Origin: a virus
Direction: 5' to 3' (one strand)
Length of the DNA stretch: 64,000 nt
IMG/VR virus record: IMGVR_UViG_3300044730_000647
Coordinates: 1 to 64,000 of that record
Position 1 is the stretch's first letter. The number at the start of each line of letters is the position of its first letter. Position numbers and translations under genes: made by a program. Shown here piece by piece: positions 18,405 to 29,600 of this stretch. The notes beneath the pieces are model-generated. The model was not told the origin of the DNA, did no database searches, and saw nothing but the letters and a program-made list of their open reading frames with translations.

Positions 18405-21400
18405 TAACTGTATCAAATGAAACTAAAGATTTAATTAAAAAAGGATATTCGCTATCAACTTCAGCTGGAGCTACAATTGAATACAATCTTAACTCTATGG
18501 TTGAATATATAAAAGCAACATCATCTGCTTTAACAAACCCGTTTGGTCCTGCTTTTAAAAAGCTATTTCCAATAGATACTATTTATAAGCCATTTAGACC
18601 ACTATCTCCAGGAATTAAATATCTAGTTCATACAAATAATAACACAGACACCCCCGTTGATTCTTTTGAAAGACCAAGGGATTTAGATATTGGAACAAGG
18701 CCAAGGCTTTATTATCCTGGACCAGATATGGTTTATAAATATTGGTTAGCGCCTAAAAACACTAATATAGATATTTCTTTAGAGTATTTTTCAGATGAAG
18801 CAAAGACTACTGCAAAATTAGTTCCCGCCAATAAGATTGTTGCCAGATTTGAAACTAGCCACGACACACCCACATCATGGACAATAACTGGAGTTAAGCA
18901 AGATAACACAACCATAACGGTATCTGGCACAACTCTCACCCAAAAAGAAGCGCCAGATTATAAAGGCGGGGAAGCAATAATATATTATGATGGAACTACA
19001 TGGTCAACTGCAGAACCTACTACATATACAACAACTCAATACTTTAAAAAGATATCTTTAGCTGCAGTTAATTCAAATACAGGAAAGTTTTTGGGAGTAA
19101 TTGAGTTAAGTCCAAGATGGGTTATGTCAATAGATTCAGACATTGTTTCGTTTACAGTAAATAAAGAAACTACTTCAGATGATACCTCTATTGTTCCAGT
19201 TGGGGTTATAACGGCAAACTACCTCAGCCTTTTGATAACAAAATACAATACTACATCTAGGCAGATAGTTGAATATGATAGGTTTGGCCCAATAGATAAC
19301 TCAAAACTATATTTGTTTAAGAATGCAATTATAAGACCACACATAAATATTGGAGACGGATCTTCCGTGCAAAAGGTACCTCAAGGAGTTTTTTATGTAG
19401 CCTCTTGGTCACTATCAGAGTTTGGAGAAGCATCCATAGATGCAACAGATGCTGCAAAAATACTTCAAGATACTATATGTCCTCAGCTTTTAGTAGAGTC
19501 TTCACCTGTAACTTCAGTAATTAAAAGAATTTTAGACTCAGTTGGATTTTCTAATTACAAGATAAATATTAAAAAAACAGATGGGAAGGTTGATGACGAC
19601 TCTATTCCATCTTTAGTTTATTGGTGGTCGGACGGTGAACAAACAGTCTGGGAAGTTTTGCAAGAGCTATGTAGAGACATACAGATGAATGCATTTGTAG
19701 ATGAATACAATGTATTAAACTTTTATACTAGAAACTTTATATACGACAAAGAATTACCTACCTCATGGATATTTACAAATGAGGAAATCAAGTCTGGATC
19801 TAATGTAGAATATGCGCCTAACATAATTAGGTTGTCTACCAAGGAGCTTTTTTCAGCTAATAATGTTAGAGTAAGATATAAAACAGCATTTGTTTCTACC
19901 AATTCAGAATCATCCTCTCCTTTGTGGAAATCTGAATCTTCATTTCTAGGTGCTGGCTCCCTTGCAACAGATATCAATGACGACAGTACAAAGTTTCAGC
20001 TTAATCAAAATACAATAAATTCTGCAAGAGTAGATAAAATCTTAGATCAGTTTAACGGTTATGTTTTAATAAACGGAGAAGTTATTGAGTATGATGGAGT
20101 CTGGTATCAGTATGTACCTGAAGAGAAAGACACAACATTTACTCCTCCACGTGATAAGCCTCCAGTTAGAGTGCTAATTAAAAATCAATCTGACATATGG
20201 AAGTATTCAGCTTTAGCTAAACCAGGTTATAAATATTTTTATCCTACTGGAGAGTATAATATAAAAACCAGAGGAGCTTTGTCCACCTCTAAAATGTCTC
20301 ACAAAAAAACTTTAAACTCTTACATAAATGAGCCTGGGCAAAATGATTCAAATAGATTTAATAAATATAATATTACCCTAGCTACTCCAGATGTAGCAAA
20401 GCTAAAGCCTGGTGTGGGAAGTATTACAACTCCAGCAAACACCGAAGAAGAAACAATTGCAAAAAGCTTTTTAGCAATTTCAAATCTAGATAAAGATAAA
20501 AAAACTTTTGATATTGCAGTTAAAGATTTTAATTCAGTAGATACTACAAAGCCTTTTGTTTCATTTGGAACAAGGATGTTTTTTGATAGCCAGCTTAATA
20601 CACCAGAGCAGGTAGGTGGCATTGGATTTTGCTTAGACTCAACTGGCAAAAATGGTTACTACGTGCTTGTACGCACAACTGCATTTTCTGGCCTTCAAAA
20701 AGATATTATGGTTGTTAGAGTTAATAATAATAAGCTTACAGTTTTAAAAGATAGCCAGCAGACATCTACCAAAACATTGGCTGGAATTTACGCTGGCAGC
20801 TCTTACAATATAGATGTACTGGTAAAAAAAGAATCTTTAAAAAATATAATTACTGTCTTTATTAATGGATTTAAAATTGAAGCAATTGATTCTGGAAGTG
20901 ATTCTGTTAATTTAACTATTCCACCTCTTTCAATAACAAAAAATGTTGGACTACACTGTGGTCAGGGAATTGCTTATTTTGAATATCTGTATGCTAAAAG
21001 TATTGATGAAGATGTATACAAAAATATATCTTTAACCAGGAATTATGAATACAATGGTGTTTATGCTGATGATACTCTTTCTATGCTATTTGGAGATTTA
21101 ATTTACAATGCTGGCCAAACCGCTGCCGACGAAAACGGTGCCCTTTTTGAATTCGGAACTACCGCTAGAGAAATAAGAAAAGTAAAAGAGTCTTATGATG
21201 ATGAGTCTAGACCAGCCGTACCAATTACTTTTAGAACCGCATTAAATAAATATGTTAAAATATTAGATCAAAGGTTACAGCCTTTCGGTGCCGAATCTTA
21301 CGTTTTAAATAACACTTCAACTACTGTAGTTTTAGATGATAGTAATAATACAAGTTTTTATGTTTTGGGAAATTCTATAAGAAGGTCTGGCGCCATAGAC

Positions 21401-21703
21401 TACGATACAGATCAGTCAGAGGACTCCTCAAATAAAGAATTTGTTGTTTTTGAATCTTCTTGGATTCAGTCTGAAGAGGACGCAAAAACTTTAGCAGATT
21501 GGATAAAGTCAAGCGTATTAAATAAAGGAAGGTTTGTGGACATAGAAGTTTTTGGAAACCCTTTAATTTCTGCTGGCGATATTATAAGTATTAAATACCC
21601 AGTTTTGGGCATGTCTGAAACAGATACTAAATATTTAGTTGTTAGATGCTCCTTGCAATATAGTGAGGGGGTAACCACTACGCTTTCATGTAGAGCAATC
21701 TAA
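18401..21703 (+). CDS. Tail hub / baseplate protein with lectin-like insert
   Basis: 1100 residues. The section about 300-480 (FYVASWSLSEFGEASIDATDAAKILQD, then YWWSDGEQTVWEVLQELCRDIQMNAFVDEYNVLNFYTR) has the pattern of tail hub proteins (Tal / gp27-like) that form the base under the tube. Residues about 690-870 (FVSFGTRMFFDSQ, GIGFCLDSTGKNGYYVLVRT, VFINGFKIEAID, VGLHCGQGIAYFEYLYA) look like a concanavalin/laminin-G jelly roll, likely for sugar binding. The C-terminus returns to hub-type sequence (GDIISIKYPVLGM). Hub role likely, lectin fold inferred. Confidence 0.7.
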   Translation: MITVSNETKDLIKKGYSLSTSAGATIEYNLNSMVEYIKATSSALTNPFGPAFKKLFPIDTIYKPFRPLSPGIKYLVHTNNNTDTPVDSFERPRDLDIGTRPRLYYPGPDMVYKYWLAPKNTNIDISLEYFSDEAKTTAKLVPANKIVARFETSHDTPTSWTITGVKQDNTTITVSGTTLTQKEAPDYKGGEAIIYYDGTTWSTAEPTTYTTTQYFKKISLAAVNSNTGKFLGVIELSPRWVMSIDSDIVSFTVNKETTSDDTSIVPVGVITANYLSLLITKYNTTSRQIVEYDRFGPIDNSKLYLFKNAIIRPHINIGDGSSVQKVPQGVFYVASWSLSEFGEASIDATDAAKILQDTICPQLLVESSPVTSVIKRILDSVGFSNYKINIKKTDGKVDDDSIPSLVYWWSDGEQTVWEVLQELCRDIQMNAFVDEYNVLNFYTRNFIYDKELPTSWIFTNEEIKSGSNVEYAPNIIRLSTKELFSANNVRVRYKTAFVSTNSESSSPLWKSESSFLGAGSLATDINDDSTKFQLNQNTINSARVDKILDQFNGYVLINGEVIEYDGVWYQYVPEEKDTTFTPPRDKPPVRVLIKNQSDIWKYSALAKPGYKYFYPTGEYNIKTRGALSTSKMSHKKTLNSYINEPGQNDSNRFNKYNITLATPDVAKLKPGVGSITTPANTEEETIAKSFLAISNLDKDKKTFDIAVKDFNSVDTTKPFVSFGTRMFFDSQLNTPEQVGGIGFCLDSTGKNGYYVLVRTTAFSGLQKDIMVVRVNNNKLTVLKDSQQTSTKTLAGIYAGSSYNIDVLVKKESLKNIITVFINGFKIEAIDSGSDSVNLTIPPLSITKNVGLHCGQGIAYFEYLYAKSIDEDVYKNISLTRNYEYNGVYADDTLSMLFGDLIYNAGQTAADENGALFEFGTTAREIRKVKESYDDESRPAVPITFRTALNKYVKILDQRLQPFGAESYVLNNTSTTVVLDDSNNTSFYVLGNSIRRSGAIDYDTDQSEDSSNKEFVVFESSWIQSEEDAKTLADWIKSSVLNKGRFVDIEVFGNPLISAGDIISIKYPVLGMSETDTKYLVVRCSLQYSEGVTTTLSCRAI

Positions 21704-21711
21704 TGGCGTAA

Positions 21712-21720
21712 TGGTATAAT
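21712..21720 (+). promoter_or_regulatory. Extended -10 promoter, leaderless start
   Basis: TGGTATAAT ends 6 nt before ATG 21727. With normal spacing the transcript would start at the A of the ATG. No ribosome site is present. Confidence 0.65.
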
Positions 21721-21726
21721 AAATAA

Positions 21727-22074
21727 ATGGGAATTGAAGTAGGAAAAATACCAGTCATCTTTGATGATGACCCTCGTTTAGCCGAAGTTTGGAAGGGCAA
21801 GTCTGGAGAGACTAAGTCCATTACTCAATCCTTTCCATTTGGATCAAACAGTTCTGTAGGATCTCCTGGGGACGAAGATGGAGACGACGATCCCAAAGGC
21901 GGTAAAAGGCCTCAGCTTTCAGACATAGTTTTAAAAGGATTTGAGCTGTATGAGGATGCATCTGGAATGCAAAGAGCAAGAGCTAAGTTTAGAATTTACA
22001 ATTCAAGCGAAGAGAAGATAGATGGTTTCTTATACGCAATAACAATATCAGATAAGCAGGGAGGAAGATCATGA
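21727..22074 (+). CDS. Small tail-module protein, unknown
   Basis: 115 residues. It has an acidic Gly/Asp linker in the middle (SPGDEDGDDDPKGG) and a C-terminal beta-rich part (VLKGFELYEDASGMQRARAKFRIYN). I do not recognise it. It starts 6 nt after an extended -10 box, so its mRNA should be leaderless, and overlaps the next gene by 4 nt. Placement among receptor-binding genes suggests a baseplate accessory. Confidence 0.6.
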   Translation: MGIEVGKIPVIFDDDPRLAEVWKGKSGETKSITQSFPFGSNSSVGSPGDEDGDDDPKGGKRPQLSDIVLKGFELYEDASGMQRARAKFRIYNSSEEKIDGFLYAITISDKQGGRS

Positions 22075-22931
22075 TAACTAAATTTGGTAAAAGATTTCTT
22101 ACTAATTTTGTAGCTGGTAACTCATCATTTTCTTCAAAAGAAATGGCTATTGGAATTGCAACAGGAACTGAATATGCTTTGTCAGATACAAACTCAAGAC
22201 TTGGTTTTGAGTTCTATCGTGTTCCAATTAGGGTCGGAGGGATCGATATAGACTCTTCTGTATCACCAATAAAATATACAGTAATCTATTCAGCTACACT
22301 TCCTACAAACATTGCAGGTAAGATTAATGAAATTGGAATCTACTCTGGCCAGTCTTATTCAAGAAATTTATATGAAAGCAAATTTATATCTAACTTTGAA
22401 TTGCCATACCAGTGGAGTCCAGAGCCAGAGCTAGATCAAACAAACTTTAGAGTTGGAGATAGTTCGTTAACATTTACATCAAATGGGGCGGCCCCAAAAG
22501 AGTACACTTACATACTTGATAGTATGGATATATCTGGGTACAACCCATTAGATACATTATCATTTTCATACAAAGCAAATGATGCAAACCTGTCCTCATT
22601 GAAGGTAAGGCTCTATAGCTCAAATACCGATTACTTAGAATTTACATTTACTGGACACTCAGTTGGAAACAATATAAAGAATTTAAACATGTCTACTGGG
22701 GTATCAACAGGAACATTTAATCCACAAAGTGTTGTTAAGTTAGGAATTATTGTTACTCCAACAACTGCTCAAACATCTGTATCTATGGATGGTCTTAGAA
22801 TAAATGACGAGGACACCTTTGATCCAGAATACGGTCTCATTGCCAGATCTATACTAGACTCAACAATGATTAAAGTAATTGGAAGAGAAGCATCAATAGA
22901 ATTTAAACTAGACCTTTCGTTTGGGGTTTAA
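22071..22931 (+). CDS. Tail fibre / baseplate protein (putative)
   Basis: 286 residues, ATGA-coupled to the gene before. The N-terminal ~110 residues (FGKRFLTNFVAGNSSFSSKEMAIGI...PTNIAGKINEIGIYSG) resemble attachment domains of phage tail fibre proteins, including the conserved EIGIYSG-type strand. The C-terminal half (LDSMDISGYNPLDTLSFSYKAND...LKVRLYSSNTDYLEFTF) looks like a carbohydrate-binding jelly roll. Role in adsorption is inferred. Confidence 0.6.
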   Translation: MITKFGKRFLTNFVAGNSSFSSKEMAIGIATGTEYALSDTNSRLGFEFYRVPIRVGGIDIDSSVSPIKYTVIYSATLPTNIAGKINEIGIYSGQSYSRNLYESKFISNFELPYQWSPEPELDQTNFRVGDSSLTFTSNGAAPKEYTYILDSMDISGYNPLDTLSFSYKANDANLSSLKVRLYSSNTDYLEFTFTGHSVGNNIKNLNMSTGVSTGTFNPQSVVKLGIIVTPTTAQTSVSMDGLRINDEDTFDPEYGLIARSILDSTMIKVIGREASIEFKLDLSFGV

Positions 22932-22932
22932 T

Positions 22933-25900
22933 GTGTCAGAACAATATCCAGATCTAGGAATAACTCAGAGTCAAGATGGAGACTACTGGGATGTTGTAAT
23001 CCCAGATCTAGATTGTAATACTGATTATGCATTGCAGGCTGCTTGGATATATAGCGATAAGTCTTTGGGAACAAGCGAATTTTCAGACAGATTTAATTTT
23101 ACTACACCTGCACCCTCAAGGGTTTGCCCAATAAACGTAGTCGCCACATGGGATGCAACGGCTGGATTAAATTTAACATGGACAAAAAATGATGACCGTG
23201 TAAGAAATTATGTAGTGTCGCTAACTGCTGGTGGATATACAAGATCTCAACTTATTCCAGCATCTGGCTCATCATTAAATTATTCATGGGTTCTTACTAA
23301 AGAAAATAATATTTTTCAGTTTGGAAATAAATTTAGAACAGAATTTACATCTTTTACTATTCAAAGTGTGTATGGTGATGGAAGCTCAGACCAATGCCCA
23401 GTAACGCTAGCACCGTATGTTGATCCAATATGTGCAAACTCTATACCAGACGATAAATGGAAAGTGGCAAGTACTATAGATGGAATAATGGTATCTTGGC
23501 AAGATGATCTATCAAAAGCTTTAACGTATAGAGAGACAAGAGTTTTTGTATCTTTAACCAATAACCCTTACAATTGGGTTCAAAGGTATACTGGAATTGG
23601 CCCTGCCGATATAGGCCTAGATACAATAAATGATGTTTATGTTAAAGTTAATCACTTATCATATTCCGATTGCCAGGGTCTGGACTCTTCTGTAAAAACA
23701 GCAAAGATATTTGATCCTCAAACATTTGATAAAGAGCCTCCAAACGAAGTAGTTCTAGGAAATGTAACCTGGTCTGGAGAGGACCTTGTTATACCATACA
23801 CAATGCCTTTAACAAACCCTCCAGATAGATTTAAGATTACTTTAACAAATACTTTAACTCCTCCAACATCAGCAATATTTTATGGCGAGCCTCCATCTGC
23901 TTCTGGAACTCATAGTTTAAAAATACCATATTCTGATTTTCTTCTAAATTTTGGTTATTTAAATTTAACACCCTCATACACTGGGCTTTTTCAGTCTAGA
24001 GATATTGCTGGAAACTTTACTGCTGGAGTATCATTCACAACTCCCACAATTGGATGCCAAGGAACTGGATTAACTCCCACCATTGATGACGCATTTGGCA
24101 TAAGTGCTGGTTACACTGTTATATGGACAGCACCATCGTGGGCGGTAGCAACAGAAGTTTATGCGAGAGATGCTGGTAGCCAGCAATCAACTTTAGTTTA
24201 TTCTGGCCCAAGCCCAGCAATAAAAGGCACCGAGCTTGACACAAGCCCTTTTGCAGATAAGATAGTAAAAATAAGATACGTTGGAAAATTTGGCTGCTAC
24301 TCTAATTTTTCTTTAGAGAAAACAGTAAAGCCAATAGATTCAATTGCATTTGATGACAACCCTCCAGAGAATGATTTTGAATTGCAATCAGCTACAGTAT
24401 CCGATGACTCTAACGGCTTATTTTCTTTTGATAAAAAAGTTTTATTTACATGGACAGAAAATACAGATCCAGACACTGCTGGATATAGAATTAGATTTAG
24501 GATACAGGGATCAACAGGTCCTTACACATACATGTCTGTACCAGGAAGAACCAAAACTTCCTCTTATCTTTATGGTCTAAAAGGCGGAAAGACATATGAG
24601 ATTGCTGTTAGCACATTTGATATTTACGGAAACACAAATGAAACCGCATGGAGAACTTATGATCCTGTAGTATCTCCAGTCAGCAACTCCTTGCTTCCAG
24701 ATGTAGCAATAACCGCTGGAGACATGAAGCTTGGATATGGAATTGACGGAGATAATTCTCAAAAAGGACTTTACGTAGCGCCAAATAATTATTGGTATGT
24801 GCAAGGAAATACTAATGAGTCGAGTGCTGCTTACTTTACAGTCGGTGGAACAACAGACAAAATGGTTTGGGACGGAATGGATTTATCAGTAACTGGAACT
24901 GTAAATGCAAATGCTGGAAACTTTACTGGATCAGTTGATATTGGAAGTGCTACAGTTCCTGGCCAACTAAGAGTTTATTCTGGTGCCAATAAATTTGAAG
25001 TAGGACAATTAAAAAATTCATCTGGTGCATTTATAAATGAGTATGGAATTCAGGGGACAGATGCAAGTGGACAGCTGTTTCAGCTCGATACATTAAATGG
25101 AATTATAACAAATAAAGGACGCATTGGCGGATGGGAAATTTCTTTAGACAAGATAGAAAAGGGAAACACGGTTTCTGTAGGAACCCCTGCTGTTTCATCT
25201 ATGAGATATGCGGGAATGTCTCCAGGAAGCACCTATTCATTTTGGGCAGGCTCACCTTCAGCAGGCGGATCTGATGCAGCAGAATTTTACGTTAAGCCTA
25301 ATGGATATGTTAAAGCAAACAATATTGATATTACTGGCGGTAAGATAAAAGTTGGCTCAGGGTTTGAAGTTGCAGCAACTACTGGATTACTAAAAGCCAA
25401 TGATGCTAATATACGAGGAAGCATATATGTAGACAATGGAGTGATAGGTTCTATTCAAATAGGTGGATCGGCTACAAGAACTGGTGACACATCTCCTACT
25501 AACTTCGGCGACGGCCAAATACTTTTGAACACAGACCAAGGAAAGATAGAGTTTGGAGTTTTAAAAGATCAACTCGGTGCTAAAATTGGAACTGGTATTC
25601 AGGTAACAAGCACAGCAGACGGACAATTTGTTTCTTTGGATACAGTGAATGGAATTAAAGCAGTAAAAGGATTAATAGCTGGATGGACATTGTCAAAGGA
25701 TGCATCTGGCTCATCCATTAACTATGGTGGAAATGTTGGACTATATGCTCCAAATACATCATCAGATTCAACAGTAATGATTTGGGCTGGAGGATCTAGA
25801 ACGGTCTCTCCTAATTTCTCTGTTACCTACTCAGGTAAAATGACTGCAGTAGATGCAGTTATTAAAGGAGCACTATTTGCAGGTCAAGGAGGTTTCGGAA

Positions 25901-26652
25901 CAGCTGTTCCTACAACAGCCGCAGATATTGCTGCAGGTAATACTACAGGATATAAGATTACAAGCGGCTGGACAATCGATTCTGCAAATATTAAGTCTAC
26001 AAATACATTATCTCAAGTAACACTTAATGGAGAACAAGGCTCTATTATTGGCGGAAACATTGTTGGGTCAAATCATTACTTTACAACACCTGCTGAATGG
26101 AATACAGTATATCCAGGATCGGGAAGCGGCAACCCAGGAAATATTGATTACATATCTTCATCTGGTGCATTTAGATTAGCTGGCGGAAAAATAACCTATT
26201 CAACTCCTACCCAAGAAAACCCTAATGGAACATTTAATATTCAAACAGATTTAGTTGCATCAAATATATTTTTAGGAGCAGGTGAAAGTTTTTCAAATGA
26301 TTATTTACTAGGAAAATCTACAACTATACCAGCAACAGGACCAGGCGGGGTAACAAAAGGTGCTGGAAGCTTTAGTTTAGGAAACAGATCAGTTGTTTAC
26401 GAAAATGGAATTTTTTCAATAAATCCAGATCAAAAACCTTATGCTGCCTTTAAAATCAGATTAAGCGTAACATCAAATAATGATGGGTATGGCGGAGACA
26501 CAACTGTTGTGCAGGATAAAGATGGATACTTGACTACTGGTAGAGCATTTCATTATGGAGGAGGAAACCTTCCTAACGGTGCTTTAACTAGAGACGTTGG
26601 CGGTACATCTGTAAGCTTTAATCCTGGAGATATATGGCTTTCAAGAATTTAA
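22933..26652 (+). CDS. Receptor-binding tail protein with FN3-like repeats
   Basis: I place the start at GTG 22933, because GGGG (22923-22926) gives a 6-nt spacing; a TTG at 22921 lies inside the previous gene. The 1239-residue product begins with several ~100-residue FN3-like beta sandwiches (NVVATWDATAGLNLTWTKND, PDKWKVASTIDGIMVSWQD, LFTWTENTDPDTAGYRIRFR). From about residue 590 it changes to a repetitive shaft (AGDMKLGYGIDGDNSQKG, VTGTVNANAGNFTGSVDIG, IRGSIYVDNGVIGSIQIGG) like the trimeric beta structures of host-specificity proteins. It ends in an 80-residue Gly-rich tip. Host recognition is likely. Confidence 0.75.
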   Translation: MSEQYPDLGITQSQDGDYWDVVIPDLDCNTDYALQAAWIYSDKSLGTSEFSDRFNFTTPAPSRVCPINVVATWDATAGLNLTWTKNDDRVRNYVVSLTAGGYTRSQLIPASGSSLNYSWVLTKENNIFQFGNKFRTEFTSFTIQSVYGDGSSDQCPVTLAPYVDPICANSIPDDKWKVASTIDGIMVSWQDDLSKALTYRETRVFVSLTNNPYNWVQRYTGIGPADIGLDTINDVYVKVNHLSYSDCQGLDSSVKTAKIFDPQTFDKEPPNEVVLGNVTWSGEDLVIPYTMPLTNPPDRFKITLTNTLTPPTSAIFYGEPPSASGTHSLKIPYSDFLLNFGYLNLTPSYTGLFQSRDIAGNFTAGVSFTTPTIGCQGTGLTPTIDDAFGISAGYTVIWTAPSWAVATEVYARDAGSQQSTLVYSGPSPAIKGTELDTSPFADKIVKIRYVGKFGCYSNFSLEKTVKPIDSIAFDDNPPENDFELQSATVSDDSNGLFSFDKKVLFTWTENTDPDTAGYRIRFRIQGSTGPYTYMSVPGRTKTSSYLYGLKGGKTYEIAVSTFDIYGNTNETAWRTYDPVVSPVSNSLLPDVAITAGDMKLGYGIDGDNSQKGLYVAPNNYWYVQGNTNESSAAYFTVGGTTDKMVWDGMDLSVTGTVNANAGNFTGSVDIGSATVPGQLRVYSGANKFEVGQLKNSSGAFINEYGIQGTDASGQLFQLDTLNGIITNKGRIGGWEISLDKIEKGNTVSVGTPAVSSMRYAGMSPGSTYSFWAGSPSAGGSDAAEFYVKPNGYVKANNIDITGGKIKVGSGFEVAATTGLLKANDANIRGSIYVDNGVIGSIQIGGSATRTGDTSPTNFGDGQILLNTDQGKIEFGVLKDQLGAKIGTGIQVTSTADGQFVSLDTVNGIKAVKGLIAGWTLSKDASGSSINYGGNVGLYAPNTSSDSTVMIWAGGSRTVSPNFSVTYSGKMTAVDAVIKGALFAGQGGFGTAVPTTAADIAAGNTTGYKITSGWTIDSANIKSTNTLSQVTLNGEQGSIIGGNIVGSNHYFTTPAEWNTVYPGSGSGNPGNIDYISSSGAFRLAGGKITYSTPTQENPNGTFNIQTDLVASNIFLGAGESFSNDYLLGKSTTIPATGPGGVTKGAGSFSLGNRSVVYENGIFSINPDQKPYAAFKIRLSVTSNNDGYGGDTTVVQDKDGYLTTGRAFHYGGGNLPNGALTRDVGGTSVSFNPGDIWLSRI

Positions 26653-26664
26653 TGGTGTAGAAAT

Positions 26665-29600
26665 ATGACAATCTGGAGAAGAATTAACGACTCAGGCGGT
26701 GAGGTTTCTGTAGCCACTAATGGCTGGGTAAAAATAAAAAATATTTTTAGAAGAATAAATGACTTCGGTGGAGAAGTCAACGTGGCTGATCGTGGCTGGG
26801 TAAAACTTAAAAGCATATGGAGATACGAAGGAAGCGGCATCTGGAGAAGAATATTTGGAGCAGCGTTCCCATATCCAAAATCAGACGTGGGTCTTGTATT
26901 TATATCTCCATCATCGATAGAGTCAGAGTATCAGTGCACTCAGCAAGACAAGATGTATGTCAGAAGAGGAAAGTGGTACGAAGACCCTAAATCCTTTTTA
27001 ATAAAAATTCAAAAGGCTGCCCTTGGCGGGTGGGCAGATCAAACAGATTTAATAACTCAAGAATTAGAGTATCTAGAATATAAAGACTCTGACTACCTAG
27101 ATCAGGTTCCAACGAATACTGCATTGCGCCCAGTAATTAATTTAGAAGACATTAAAAATAAAGTTGGGTTTAGAGCAAAGATTCAAGCTGCAGAAGATAA
27201 AAATCCAGAAGAGTCGGATTACTTAGAGGCAACTACATGGTATCCAAGTGCAAACGGAATATTCCCAAAACTAACATTTGGATTTCACACATACAGCACT
27301 GGAGATCAAATAATTGAAGATGAAACACTTAGCATGCCTGAATTTAAAATATTTGGATTTAAATGGCAGTACCTAACATCATCTGCATCATCATATCCAA
27401 ATGGACAATATTTTTCTTCATCTCGGACTGATGAGTTTATTGGAAAGCAAATAGTTGAGTTTACTGATTTTTATGGTACAAGGATAGGAGATCTGAAAAG
27501 CGAAGACGTACTTCCAAATCACCAGTACTCTAGTTTTGTACAGTATACACAAGCAATGATTGATTCTGGTGAAGACTATATAATTAATGTTTATGCAGTT
27601 GCAAAAGATTACTATTATAATCCCAGCCTTTCTTTGGAGCAGCACCTGCTAGATTTTAATGAAACCCAACAAGTTGCTTCATATGTATTTACCCCTCCTA
27701 GGGAAATAGAAAACCCAGAAATAACAATATCAAATAGAACAAAAAGCTCCGCAGACATTTCTTGGTATTCACCAGATGCAGAAAGATACAAGGTTGATCT
27801 AATTGATTCTATTACAGGTAACTCTTTGCCTGGCTATCCATTAGCCTCAACAACAAGTACTTCTGCCAGCCCTTTTGGATTAACGGAAAACAGACTGTAT
27901 ACCGTTTTGGTAACGGCACTTGCTGGAGAAGGAGATAAGTACAAAAGCGACGAGGTTTCTAAAAGCTTTAGAACAATTTCTACTGGCGTAGAGGCAATTC
28001 TTGGAGAGCCTTATGATATTACAGAAAATAGTTATAAGGTATATATAGCAAACTATAGCAGCTTATCTGGATTTACTATAACAGCAAATGTAAGCTTAGG
28101 GTCAGCATCCATATCTGCAGATGTAATTTCAGTATCTGGAATAACAAGCAGTGGAGATTCCTGCCTAACTGTTACAACTGAAAAAATAGATAATGTCAAT
28201 TTAACTGCAGTCTCTTATGAGCAAGCTACATCCGACACTCTATGTACAGAAATAGGTTCCATATGGTACTGCTTAACATATGGAAATACTCAGCCAGTAG
28301 TTTGTTCTGGGCCAACAATTGAGTTATCGGATAAATCTGGAGGCGCTAGCGGATACTCTATAACCTGCTCTAAAACAGAAATATGTTGTCAAAAGGTCGT
28401 GCTGGAGCCAAAGGTTTATACAGAATGGGTTATTGGATTGTGTACAGTTTTCCCTGCAGATCCTAAGAGACCAAGAACTAGACAATGGACACAGCAACAA
28501 AAAACTACTTCTCAAAATTGCGTAGTTACTACTGTTGAGCTTTCTGGCTCAGAAACAGAATACATAGATTGTTGTATTGCCACCTCAACTTTAGGCGAAA
28601 AGACTTATGGAACTCCTGGTCCTTGGGGTACGTGTACTCCTAACGTAGGAATAACTAGACTAGTACCATGGACTGCTACTAGAACTAATTACAGCAGAGA
28701 CTGCATTACCACTACAACTCAAGAGTCTGGGAATGAGCAGCAGTTTAAAGATTGTTGTGTTGCCAGCACAGTTGACGGGGATAAGACATACAGTGCCTGG
28801 TCTGAATACGGCGAGTGTTATGGAGCTGATCCTAGAAGAACTCGATCAAGAACCTGGACTGCACTAAGAATAACAACAAATACTAGCTGTGTTGAAACAA
28901 CAACAGAAATAAGTGGTACAGAGCAACAGGACACAAGCTGCTGTACACCTTCTACAACTTATGGACCAAAAACTTACGGAACACCTGGCCCATGGGGTAC
29001 ATGTAATTTAAATACTGGACAAATAGGAAGACTAATTCCCTGGACAGCAACAGCTACTACTATAAACTCAAGCTGTGTTACTACGGTTGGTCCAGGATCT
29101 GGAAATGATGTCGATTATAAAGATTGCTGTACTTCCAGCGTCACCACTGGCCCAAAGACATACAGTGACTGGTCTGCATACGGAAGCTGTATCCAAGGAG
29201 AAAGAACACGCTATAGAACCTGGACGGCAATTGAAACAAGCAATACAATTAACTGCACATCATCAACAAAAGAAGTAAACGGAACTGAGTTTGGGTATGC
29301 GCCATGCTGCACAGCTGGGTGTACTCTGGGTACTAAAACCTACGGTGATTGGTCTGCATACGGAAGTTGCAGTAATGGCGAGAGAAGAAGACAGAGATCT
29401 TGGACTGCAATAAATACGTGTATCGATTCAAGCTGTAATATAATTTCTCAAAATGAATTAAATAGTGTTGAGTATGAGTACACATCATGTTGCACTCAGG
29501 TATGTACAACTGGTGAAAAGACTTATGGGGCCTGGGGTGCGTATGGAAGCTGTAATCTATTTACCTCACAGATTTGCAGAACAAGACCTTGGACAGCTCA

